Under the pieces are notes generated by a model. It did not search any database and was not told the origin of the DNA. It saw only the letters and a program-made list of their open reading frames with translations. The position numbers and the translations under genes were made by a program. From assembly GCA_949316495.1 (NCBI GenBank), contig OX439010.1, positions 17,788,809 through 17,852,808 of the forward strand: a stretch of 64,000 bases of DNA. The letters are read 5' to 3'. This document shows, piece by piece, positions 1 to 11,500 of the stretch; position 1 is the stretch's first letter, and each line of letters starts with the position of its first letter. This DNA comes from Amphiduros pacificus. Taxonomy: Eukaryota; Annelida; Polychaeta; Phyllodocida; Hesionidae.

Positions 1-229
1 CCAAGTATAAAATAGCTGACATTCACTAGAACATACACAGTGTCGTATTGAGCCTTGAGCAGTGCTGTCTTAAAACTATGATATTCCATGTATACAGATT
101 GAAACCTTAGGCCATTTAGTTCCAGATGAGGAACTAGCTGGTTGACTACTGCCCTTTTCTACAAATTATTATATACTAGTAGGTCAGGTTAGACACTGCA
201 TGTATTTTTCTCAATCATAGAAGACCACA
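1..229. other. AT-rich flank, no gene seen
   Basis: Nothing recognisable: no long reading frame, RNA gene or repeat stands out. Confidence 0.5.
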
Positions 230-1095
230 TATATCTAAACTATAAAGGCAAAATTGTCAACATATCTTAAACATATTTTGCAATATAAAGGCATAATAGT
301 CCATATACTTGTAAAATGGCATGAGAGTCTATGATACTGGATGAAATATCTCAAATGTGGAGAATATTCCTCCTAGGACCCGGGGATTCCCATTTTGAAT
401 CCTGGCCAATTACTATCAGGCACTTTGAGCAAACATTGTCTAGAATCAGTGCTATATAAATCTATTAACCTTTAACTTTTATATTTTTTTAATATGAGGG
501 AATCCACAAACCTTAATATAAGGCCATGACAATTGATATATCTATACATCATAAGGACATGGTAGTCAACAAATCATTAGATACAAGGGAATGATAGTCC
601 ACATATTTGTAATATAGGGACGTGATAGTCCACATATTATGCGATATAGGGACGTGATAGTCCACATATTTGTAATATAGGGACGTGATAGTCCACATAT
701 TATGCGATATAGGGACGTGATAGTCCACATATTTTGCGACATAGGGACGTGATAGTCCACATATTATGTGATATAGGGACGTGATAGTCCACATATTTGT
801 GATATAGGGACGAGATAGTCCACATATTTTGCGATATAGGGACGCGAAAGTCCACATATTATGTGATATAGAGATGTGATAGTCCACATATTTTGCTATA
901 TAGGGACGTGATAGTCCACATATTATGTGATATAGGGACGTGATAGTCAACATATTATGTGATATAGGGACGTGATAGTCCACATATTATGTAACATAGG
1001 GACGTGATAGTCCACATATTTTGTCATATAGGGACATGATAGTCCACATATTCTGTCATATAGAGTTTGAGAGTCCACATATTTTTACACAAAAA
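230..1095. repeat. 31-32 bp minisatellite array
   Basis: The core (about 545-1092) is roughly 17 copies of a 31-32 bp unit containing 'GGGACGTGATAGTCCACATA' followed by a variable ATTATGTGATAT or ATTTGTAATAT segment. More diverged copies extend left to about 230-345 and 490-545, separated by a SINE fragment. Reading frames on the minus strand (up to 144 residues, rich in WTITSLY) are repeat by-products, not genes. Confidence 0.9.
366..470 (+). mobile_element. SINE fragment, family 1 (GCGCTATATAAAT-type tail)
   Basis: The segment runs from a GGATTCCC/GAATCCTGGCC block through 'CACTTTGAGCAAACATTGTC' to an AATCAGTGCTATATAAAT tail. The same order of blocks occurs on the minus strand at 14455-14605, and the tail recurs at 16738 and 24533. 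It lies between two blocks of the 31-32 bp minisatellite, as if inserted into it. The tRNA-like head is eroded. Confidence 0.6.
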
Positions 1096-2689
1096 AGCAT
1101 TTCTCAATCTCGTAATCCGATGCTCATTGAGTTTGAATAACCTTGACTTCTATGGTTCCTTCCCCAGGAACGAATTTATGGTATTGGATCCCATATTATT
1201 GATATACGATATTCAATATTGATTTTACAATATCTATCAAATTTACAGGCAACATTAGATCTTTTATCAAAACTAAGGGATATTTAGAAGAGTGTTATAT
1301 ATAGGACCAAGACCAGAATGCCCTTCTAACCTATCATCCGATATTAGGCCGCTGACATATTATATACTACCATAGAAAGGAAAAGACATTACTTATTAAT
1401 ATCAAAAGATGCCCCGTGCCACTAGACACCTATTCTCCAGTCTCCTCAGTTAATCAAGATTCCTTTCACTACGTTTATGACTTTATCATATTGCCTATTT
1501 CAAACTTTAGAGCCGTTTGTTATATATTTTACTTTTTCATTATAAACCAATGAAAACCAATTTGGTTGTAATCAGCTTGGCCATTGTGCTAATAATCTGA
1601 TGATTGCTGGCTTCCATACACAAAAGACCACACATTACTCGCATCAGACATCTAGCCCACCCTTCAAATCACCACTTAAACAATACATATATGTACGCAC
1701 TGAATAAAAACATCCTTCATATCTTCAATGTGGATGTATCTGGATGAAATAAAGAGCATTATTCTAATATATGACCGACATATTGCTGATTAATCAATCA
1801 TTTTGGTTGCAAAATCCCAACTCATTTTATTCTGAGGTGTTATTTCACCATTTGACATTTATTGTATTGGAATCAGTGCTATATGACTGCACAGGGGTAG
1901 GATGTAGAACCATTCAACTATAACAACCACATGGTACAACAGGGTTCGATTCCAGTTTAGCCGTGAGGATTTGTTTCCGTGTTATATGAAAAGGTAGTGT
2001 TGAAATTAATTCAAAGAGGTGGACCATCTCTGGTTATAAATTGAAATGGTTTATGCTTTGATGTCGATCGTTAATGGAAACGAAAGACCCCAACTTACTC
2101 TTTGGAAAGAGAAGGGCATTGAGCCAACAAAAACATGTTCACAACTATAGGCTTCAATCTGATTACTGAACACTGCCCGAAAAATAAGATTTACAAAAAT
2201 AAACATGTATTGTTTTTCCATTGTAAAGACCAATGAAGATCTTTCAGCTAATAAACAATTTTGTAAATACCATTTACTTATTTACAATGCTTAAATATGT
2301 TGTATTTTACCAAATATATCAAATTGCACGTATCAGTTCATAAACAATGTTGTAAAGATTGTTGAATGTCTTTACAATATTGTATTTATGTTGTTAATAT
2401 CAGTATATATTCATATCACCTTTAATCAATATTATGGTTAATTGTATTTTTCAACTTGGACATTTTGATCATATATTTGTATATGTAAATGAGAATAGGG
2501 ATTTTTTTTATACATGTTACATAAAGAGCTTCACATGAAAGGACAAACAAATATGTAAAATTACTTCTATGATTAGTAGCTCTTGGAATTGCATATATGC
2601 ACATATGCATACAACATTGGAAAATGTGCATTTGAGGACTTTATTTGAGGACTTAAAAATTGATAAATTACTACATCAGGATATGATAT
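1096..2689. other. AT-rich intergenic DNA, no gene seen
   Basis: Short reading frames only, none resembling a known protein. The one item seen is a degraded SINE near 1860-1985. Confidence 0.5.
1860..1985 (+). mobile_element. degraded tRNA-derived SINE pieces
   Basis: A family 1-like tail (GGAATCAGTGCTATATGAC) is followed by a GGGTTCGATTCCAG element that fits the RNA polymerase III B-box consensus GGTTCGANTCC. The A-box part is eroded and no tRNA fold is evident, so this is a SINE remnant, not a tRNA gene. Confidence 0.5.
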
Positions 2690-5600
2690 ATTGCATTGTA
2701 AGTGACAAGATATCTCTATTTGCATGTTCCCCAGGTTGTTCAGATACTGTTAGGACTTTTCAGAGTGAAAATATGTTCACTGCAAGCCAAGATATTAGCA
2801 AATCTTGGATGGGAAGTGACAAGAAATGTATAAAACATTTAAATCGCGCCTGCCGTTTTTTACACCTTTATGGTACTATTCAACATTCAGATCTCTTAGA
2901 TATCTATATTTCCATGATGCTGGGGTTGTTTAGATACTGTTAGGACTTTTCAGAGTGAAAATATGTTCACTGCAAACTAAGATATAAGCAAATCTTGGAT
3001 TATAAGTGACATGAGAGGGTATAAAATGTCAAAAAATTGTGTAAATCGCGCCTGCCGTTTTCTACACCTTTATGGTACTATTCAACATTCAAATCTCTTA
3101 GATATCTCTAAATCCATGTTCATGAGGTTGGCTAGATACTGTTTGGTCTTTTCAGAGTGTAAATATATTCACTACAAGCCAAGATATTAGCAAATCTTGG
3201 ATTTGAAGTGACAAGAAAGATATAAAACATTAAAATCGCGCCTGTCGTTTTTTACACCTTTATGGTACTATTTACCATACAGATCTCTTAGATATCTCTA
3301 TATCCATGATCCAGAGGTTGTTTAGATACTGTTGGGTCTTTTCAGAGTGAAAATATGTTCACTACAAGCCAAGATATTAGCAAATCTTGCATGGGAAGTG
3401 ACAAGAAATGTATAAAACATTAAAATCGCACCTGCCGTTTGTTACACCTTTATGGTACTATTCAATTTTCAGATCTCTTAGATATCTCTATTTCCATGAT
3501 CCTGAGGTTGTTTAGATACTGTTTGGTCTTTTCAGAGTGAAAATATGTTCACTTCAAGCCAAGATATTAGCAAATCTTGCATGGGAAGTGACAAGAAATG
3601 TATAAAACATTAAAATCGCGCCTGCCCTTTTTTACACATTTATGGTACTATTTAACATTCAGATCTCTAATTTATCTATATTTCCCTGATCCTGAGGTTG
3701 TTTAGATACTGTTAGGACTTTTCAGAGTGAAAATATGTTCACTAAAAGCCAAGATATTAGCAAATTTTGCATGGGAAGTGACAAGAAAGGTATAAAACAT
3801 TAAAATTGCGCCTGCCGTTTTTTACACCTTTATGGTACTATTTACCATACAGATCTCTTAGATATCTCTATATCCATGATCCTGGGGTTGTTTAGATACT
3901 GTTTGGTCTTTTCAGAGTGAAAATATGTTCACTACAAGCCAAGATATTAGCAAATCTTGGATGGGAAGTGAAAAGAAATGTATAAAACATTAAAATCGCA
4001 CCTGCCGTTTTTTACACCTTTATGGTACTATTCAATTTTCAGATCTCTTAGATATTTCTATTTCCATGATCTTGAGGTTGTTTAGATACTGTTTGGTCTT
4101 TTCAGAGTGAAAATATGTTCACTACAAGCCAAGATATTAGCAAATCTTGCATGGGAAGTGACAAGAAATGTATAAAACATTAAAATCGCACCTGCCGTTT
4201 GTTACACCTTTATGGTACTATTCAATTTTCAGATCTCTTAGATATCTCTATTTCCATGATCCTGAGGTTGTTTAGATACTGTTTGGTCTTTTCAGAGTGA
4301 AAATATGTTCACTTCAAGCCAAGATATAAGCAAATCTTGCATGGGAAGTGACAAGAAATGTATAAAACATTAAAATCGCGCCTGCCGTTTTTTACACCTT
4401 TATGGTACTATTCAACATTCAGATGTCTTAGATATCTTTATTTCCATGATCCTGAGGTTGTTTAGATACTGTTTGGTCTTTTCAGAGTGAAAATATGTTC
4501 ACTACAAGCCAAGATATTAGCAAATCTTGCATGGGAAGTGACAAGAAATGTATAAAACATTAAAATCGCGCCTGCCCTTTTTTACACATTAATGGTACTA
4601 TTTAACATTCAGATCTCTAATTTATCTATATTTCCCTGATCCTGAGGTTGTTTAGATACTGTTAGGACTTTTCAGAGTGAAAATATGTTCACTAAAAGCC
4701 AAGATATTAGCAAATTTTGCATGGGAAGTGACAAGAAAGGTATAAAACATTAAAATCGCGCCTGCCGTTTTTTACACCTTTATGGTACTATTTACCATAC
4801 AGATCTCTTAGATATCTCTATATCCATGATCCTGGGGTTGTTTAGATACTGTTTGGTCTTTTCAGAGTGAAAATATGTTCACTACAAGCCAAGATATTAG
4901 CAAATCTTGGATGGGAAGTGAAAAGAAATGTATAAAACATTAAAATCGCACCTGCCGTTTTTTACACCTTTATGGTACTATTCAATTTTCAGATCTCTTA
5001 GATATTTCTATTTCCATGATCTTGAGGTTGTTTAGATACTGTTTGGTCTTTTCAGAGTGAAAATATGTTCACTACAAGCCAAGATATTAGCAAATCTTGC
5101 ATGGGAAGTGACAAGAAATGTATAAAACATTAAAATCGCGCCTGCCGTTTTTTACACCTTTATGGTACTATTCAACATTCAGATGTCTTAGATATCTTTA
5201 TTTCCATGATCCTGAGGTTGTTTAGATACTGTTTGGTCTTTTCAGAGTGAAAATATGTTCACTACAAGCCAAGATATTAGCAAATCTTGGATGGGAAGTG
5301 ACAAGAATGGTATAAAACATTAAAATTGCGCCTGCCGTTTTTTACACCTTTACGGTACTATTCAACATCAGATCTCTTAGATATCTATATTTCCATGATC
5401 CTGAGGTTGTTTAGATACTGTTAGGACTTTTCAGAGTGAGAATATGTTCATTACAAGCCAAGATATTAGCAAATCTTGCATGGGAAGTGACAAGAAATGT
5501 ATAAAACATTAAACTCGCGCCTGCCATTTTTTACACCTTTATGGTACTATTTAACATTCAGATCTCTTAGATATCTATATTTCCATGATCCTGAGGTTGT

Positions 5601-5690
5601 TTAGATACTGTTGGGACTTTTCAGAGTGAAAATATGTTCACTACAAGCCAAGATATCAGCCAATGTTGGTTTGTAAGTTACATTGGGGAA
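2690..5690. repeat. 190-bp satellite, 16 copies, with 950-bp higher-order repeat
   Basis: The marker TAGATACTGT recurs at about 2743, 2933, 3133, 3323, 3513 and then every 190 bp to 5223, then 5412 and 5602. Each unit holds 'TTTTCAGAGTGAAAATATG', CAAGCCAAGATATTAGCAAA and a CGCGCCTGCCGTTTTTTACA segment. The interval 3601-4140 recurs almost unchanged at 4551-5090 (offset 950 bp, five units), while 5101 onward matches 4341 onward (offset 760 bp, four units). One early unit is about 12 bp longer. The 124-residue frame at 2569-2943 runs into the array and is not a gene. Confidence 0.93.
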
Positions 5691-6299
5691 GAGATCCATT
5701 TCTTGACAATTCTTGACAAATTCTGGTTGACATTTTTATTTGCTGAGTTATAAATTAGATACTGATAGAAATTCAGTTGGTGTTTGGTTTTACACTGCAG
5801 ACAGCATGTGAGACATGAACACATTATCCTTGTCAATAGTTTTCCCTTTTTTCCCACTCTTGCAAATGTCCAGATGTTTTGGGGTTAATCAGTCTGGGTC
5901 ATCCGGTCATATAATTTATCTTCTTTCATCTGGGACAAGGGGCATTCATTCGCCCCCTCATTTCATCAATGGTGACCAATAAATCTTGTCTAACTTCCTG
6001 GAAAGTTACCATTTGGCAGAAAACACTCACACAGCAGATGAGCGGGCAGGACTAGGATACTTGTGTGCCTCACTAAACATTATTTCAACACACTTGTAAC
6101 ACATTGAATGTCCATTTCCATACAGGAGCAGTGACAGGCTGAAACCTCCACATGCCATTTACATATCATAGTTCATTTAACAGTATGAACTTAGGCGGTA
6201 GAAAAAGGAAATATTGTTTTGCAGGGCAGTAGTAGTTTCCTCCAGAAACACTACCTCTAAGGATATACTTTTTACTGTAACAATATAATTTGATTTTAC
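5691..6299. other. spacer between arrays, no gene seen
   Basis: Unique-looking sequence between the satellite and the AGGTCA-bearing repeats. No ORF or RNA gene can be supported. Confidence 0.5.
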
Positions 6300-7135
6300 T
6301 CTGTTTCAGGACTGCATATCTCCAGGCAAGGTCAATGAGCTTTTACGAGTTCATGCACTGTTTTGACAAGGGAGATGATTAAAAAGATCAAACCATCAAG
6401 GTCAAATATAATATATAACATACATTGTCTTTTGTTTTGTTTCAGAGGTGCTAGTTTTCAGACAGGGTCAATGACAAGTCCACATACTGCTCTCACAAGG
6501 ACCTTGATTTGAATGGTTACATATTATTCAATGACAACCATACATTACACAACCTTTCCTTTTGTTTTGTTTCATATCTACTTATTTTGGTGCAAGGTCA
6601 TTGACAAGAAACATACTTTGATGTACAGTTTGTTTTGTTTCAGGATTGCTGGTTTCAAATAAAGGTCAATGACCTTCCAACAGTTTATGCAATGTTCATA
6701 CAAGGACTCAGATTAAAAGGTTCACATATATCAAGGATTGATATACATTGCATTTTATTTTCTTCCAGGACTGCTTGTTTTGATGCAAGGTCAATGACCT
6801 TTTTCTGTTTTGTGCACTGTTCTATCAAGGGCCTTAATCGAGAGAGTCACAAATTATTCAATATCTTATAAACTGTCATTTTGTTTCACCTTTTTTATTT
6901 TATTTTTTTTTACATGAAAGGTCAATGACCTATCACTATTCTTTGCACTAACAAAGACCTTGATTGACAAGGTCTTATAAAATTCAATGATACCAACTAC
7001 TGAAAAAGGTCCTTGATTGAAAAGATGACACACAATTCAATAATATGATGTGCCTCGTCCTGTTTCACTATTGATTATTCCCATGTTAGGGCATTGACCT
7101 TTTTTATGTAAATAAACTTTTGCTGTTTGTGCATT
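6300..7135. repeat. diverged tandem repeats (about 110-130 bp), old part of the array
   Basis: Recurring blocks in the same order are GTTTCAGG-CTGCT, an AGGTCAATGACCT-like palindrome, then an ACAAGG-CTTGATT-AAAAGGTCACA block. Copies start near 6303, 6440, 6560, 6635, 6765, 6880 and 7030. They are clearly diverged from each other but share the layout of the uniform 128-bp repeats that follow. Confidence 0.75.
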
Positions 7136-8039
7136 ATTATAATAAGGGCCCTGGTTGAAAAGGTCACAACCTATCCAAGGATAAATATCTTGATTTTTAT
7201 TATGTTTCAGGGCTGCTTATTTTCAGGCAAGGTCATTGACCTTTTACAAGTATGGATACAGCTCTTATAATAAGGGCCTTGGTTGAAAAGGTCACAACCT
7301 ATCCAAGGATAAATATCTTGATTTTTATTATGTTTCAGGGCTGCTTATTTTCAGGCAAGGTCATTGACCTTTTACAAGTATGGATACAGTTCTTATAATA
7401 AGGGCCTTGGTTGAAAAGGTCACAACCTATCCAAGGATAAATATCTTGATTTTAATTATGTTTCAGGGCTGCTTATTTTCAGGCAATGTCATTGACCTTT
7501 TACAAGTATGGATACAGTTCTTATAATGAGGGCCTTGGTTGAAAAAGTCACAACCTATCCAAGGATAAATATCTTGATTTTAATTATGTTTCAGGGCTGC
7601 TTATTTTCAGGCAAGGTCATTGACCTTTTACAAGTATGGATACAGCTCTTATAATAAGGGCCTTGGTTGAAAAGGTCACAACCTATCCAAGGATAAATAT
7701 CTTGATTTTAATTATGTTTCAGGGCTGCTTATTTTCAGGCAAGGTCATTGACCTTTTACAAGTATGGATACAGCTCTTATAATAATGGCCTTGGTTGAAA
7801 AGGTCACAACCTATCCAAGGATAAATATCTTGATTTTAATTATGTTTCAGGGCTGCTTATTTTCAGGCAAGGTCATTGATCTTTTACAAGTAATGATACA
7901 GCTCTAACAAGGGACTTGATTGAGAAGGTCACATATAGTTTCAGGATATTTATGTTTTGTAGTAAGGCTCCTTTTTTCCTTTCAAGTACAATGAACCTGT
8001 ATTTTAGAAAACTTTTGTGCAGAAATGGTCAATGACCTT
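6328..8039. promoter_or_regulatory. cluster of IR-1 AGGTCA palindromes (nuclear-receptor-type sites)
   Basis: Perfect AGGTCAnTGACCT palindromes lie at 6663-6675, 6788-6800, 6919-6931, 7230-7242, 7358-7370, 7614-7626 and 7742-7754. Versions with one or more mismatches lie at about 6329, 6594, 7088, 7486, 7870 and 8027. Inverted AGGTCA half-sites with a 1-bp spacer are a known binding layout for some nuclear receptors, such as EcR/USP-type and FXR/RXR heterodimers. The sites are visible; any binding here is inference, and they may simply be part of the repeat unit. No promoter or gene is seen nearby. Confidence 0.5.
7136..7905. repeat. 128-bp tandem repeat, 6 near-identical copies
   Basis: GGCTGCTTATTTTCAGGCAA recurs at 7211, 7339, 7467, 7595, 7723 and 7851, exactly 128 bp apart. 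The copies differ by a few bases, so this part was amplified or homogenised recently compared with the diverged copies to the left. Each unit contains a pyrimidine-rich stretch ending in TTTCAG, an AGGTCATTGACCT palindrome and a further AAGGTCA half-site. Confidence 0.95.
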
Positions 8040-8335
8040 TTGCGATTTTTGGAAATGTCTTTCAAATGTGTATGTTATTCTTATTTCTATAAATTATTTT
8101 CATTTCAGACAGATTGTTTCAGCAATTTTATTTCAATGACCTTTTTAATTGTTATTTTCCTAACAATGGCCATCAGTGCAAAAATCCAAATGCCCTTTAT
8201 TATCAATTATCCAAATGCCCTGAGGTATAACCTTCAAATAAAGATCTCTCTTGTAAATATGCTGTCTTTATATATAAGCATCTTAGCTAAATATTGTAAA
8301 TGTCAAAATAATACATTTAAGCATATTTTGTGTCC

Positions 8336-8577
8336 AAGTAAAGATCATATTTGACAAGCTTTTCACATGCATCTTGTTCCTCTTTACATGCATATAGTAT
8401 CTTGTATTTGTCTTGTTTATTTGAAATTTAACATCTTTTCTGATTTTGTAAAGATCAAGTAAAGATCATATTAGACAAGCTTTTCACATGCATCTTGTTC
8501 ATCTTTACAAGCATATAGTATCTTGTATTTGTCTTGTTTATTTGAAATTTAACATCTTTTCTGATTTTGTAAAGGCT
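8336..8577. repeat. 121-bp tandem duplication
   Basis: Two copies (about 8336-8456 and 8457-8577) begin with AAGTAAAGATCATATT and share the 'CTTGTATTTGTCTTGTTTAT' block. Only a handful of differences separate them, so the duplication is fairly recent. Confidence 0.9.
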
Positions 8578-11500
8578 TGCAAATTCCGGTCTTTACTGTC
8601 TTTGATGCATACATTAAAGGTCTTGTAAATTGCCAATTTACAGTTTGTAAATATGTCTGAAAGGTCATGTTAATTTCAAATTTACTTCAACAATATATAC
8701 ATATTGGCCTCTTGTAAATCTAATTTTTCACGCAGTGGAAGTAACGTAAACCGTGCTGGTGAGGCTAATAAGGGCGAAAATGCAATCATGAACACATCTC
8801 TGAATGAGGAGATTCGTCTTTTCTGTCATGAATAATATATAAATAAAGATTGTGAAAATGAAATCTTTCCTATGTCTAAATGTTGCATTATAGTTATATT
8901 TATTCCCTGACTACTTATTTTCAGATAAAAATTCATAGGAAACTGAAAAACAAATTGGTTGTTTAAAAAGCATTCACGTTATTCATGTGCCGATGTAAAA
9001 TCTTGAAACTTTCTACAGCAATTTATTAATCATCGTCTTATTCTCCAATTACACTGTCATTACCAGGGCAAATGCGAATACGAAGATTGATATCAGCGTG
9101 GCACCTTGAAATAATTAAATGTTCCCCTGAAAGGGAGATTTTGGGCATGAATAAAATATAGTCTCATTAAGAAGATTTCAATCGTCCCCGCAGATGTCCT
9201 TGACCCTTGCTCTCCCGATCAATCTCTGTGAAGAAAATGTCTGTTGGATATAATGTTCTGTGATGTATTGGCCAGATGGCTGGCGTGCAAACATGATAAC
9301 ATGTTAAGGCCGCCCGGTGTGGTAAGGGACACGGTAGCAACAAGAAGCATTTGTCCCATACGTGAAGTAAGGAAGCAATGATTTACAGGATCTCACTGGA
9401 TGTCATGCCATGCATTCTGTTACTCCAGTCTGAGGGATGGACCATTATTTTTTCAAGGGGAAGGATAGATTGTGAGGGTCCAATCTGGATATATTTGAAT
9501 CTCGATGTTTTAGTTTATTTTTTTTGTTTGCCTGTAGCTTACATGAGAAGTGTTTTTATCTTAACAATGGGAGGGAGCCTCTTCATGTTTATTTAATGAA
9601 ATCATTTGTCCGAGGCCTGTGATATAATATTACTATGTGCTCCCAACATATATTTATTTACATGTAGACATTGCAATATGTGTATTTATCTAATATATAA
9701 TAAGGATTGTAAATCACCTCACTTGGATTGACCTTGAAGTAATTACTCCAAGGATTGACTAAATCAGGTCAAAGGCGCGATACACATTTTCAACTATATT
9801 CAGGCTGTGTCCTTGTGACTGCACGCATACGCCCCTATGACTGAATAGAGATTCAAAATGTGATGTTTACCCATCGATCAGAGCAACATTCCTCTTATTA
9901 TTTTGCTTTCTCATTATGTTATTTCTCAACAAATACTCCTGCCAATGTCATTCACCAAATTTGTCCACCCCTCCTGAATGATTAATGGTCCATTCCTTAG
10001 GTTTGTTATGAATTACAATATGGTAGGTTATCTCTGAAAGAGGTTTTAAAAGGTTGTCAGAGAGAAAACAATTCTGTACTTCTGACGAATAAATACAGTA
10101 CTTTTATCAAGAATTATTTTTTGGGGTATGATAAAAGTTAATTAATATGACCTATATCTTATTGGCAGGAGCCTGAAATGAGTATCAAAGTAAAAAGATC
10201 AAAAGTGGTAATTTTACGTTCATCTGTTTGGCCACAAGGATTTCAAGGTCCTGTATGGAACTGAAATCAGTTTTCTTTGATTTCAGGTTTTCACTGTTAA
10301 TTACAATTCCGTTTTCCTATGCTGCCCATCCCAACAATCTATTTAAGACCCAAATGATACATTCCTGTTTTTTGTAATAGTGACGTATATTGGTATCTAA
10401 TCAAATATTTTGCCATTTGTTATTGCAATGTGAAATACATTGTCTCTAACTGTATTTTCTATCTAGCATTCCAACCACCCAATGCGATCATGGCACTGAA
10501 TGATCCATTTGTGTCGATACCATTAAACATATCTTGTACTATTATTGGTTGAAATATATAATTCTCCTTTTATGTCCATTCTTGACAAATTCTCATTGTC
10601 TGCTAATATATTGCTTGATTGATCAGGAGGTATTGTGACTTTGTAAAGCAACAACACCTGTCATCATTTCTATAATCAGCAATAGATATAATTTATTCTG
10701 TCATCTCTATATGTAAATGCTACCTGTTTTACTGAGATATAGGGAACAGATGCAATACTATCTTGCCTGCATTTATAAATTAATTGTGTCATTACCATAA
10801 TTACTCCCTTCCTTTTTCCCACTAAGTAACCACCCAAAAGACACATTGCATCAACAATTGGTGAAAAAACCCCAATAAGAACTTGGAATGTTTGCGTTCG
10901 TGTATATTATGGTGAAAATGGCTGAAATGATAAACGGGCACACAGCGTTTCAGCTGTAAACAATGTGAGCATATTTACAGATGGTAAAACTCTCTCTCAT
11001 TCCCGTTACTGAGCAGCACCTTGCTTGTATTTTGCCCTCATGTTTAATGTTTACACGTATTTGTCACTGATGGATTGTCTGGACCGTTAAATGCATATTT
11101 AATCCAAGCTTTAACATATAATAATCTGGGTCGTGTCAACGTCATTCAAATTTTGCAATTGAGTTAACATCAAAGGGATTTAAGATCGTATGGAAAAATG
11201 TTCAGGCAATATGCCAAATCATCAAAAGTCAAAGAGACAACATTAATGTGCTCCAAATGTCCCATATTTTTCCTTTTAGTGACACACCAAAGGCTATTCA
11301 TTATGCTATATCTTCACTTCACAGCGAAACACAACTTTGCCCCTATTTCCTTGGTGGTCACAAGGCCTGTATGCCGCCTCTCCAATCTCCTTCTTGCCAT
11401 AAAAGCTGAGAGGTTGTCATACGAGTCCATGGAAGCTGTTCCACGATTATACCCACTCGCCCACTTTGTTACCCTCCCAGTCCGCGCAAAGCCATAAATG

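Noticed and set aside
549-983. 144-codon minus-strand frame of WTITSLY-like repeats
   Set aside because: By-product of the 31-32 bp minisatellite; the unit length is not a multiple of three and the frame is held only by chance.
2569-2943. 124-codon plus-strand frame
   Set aside because: Most of it lies in the first 190-bp satellite units and is not preserved in later copies.
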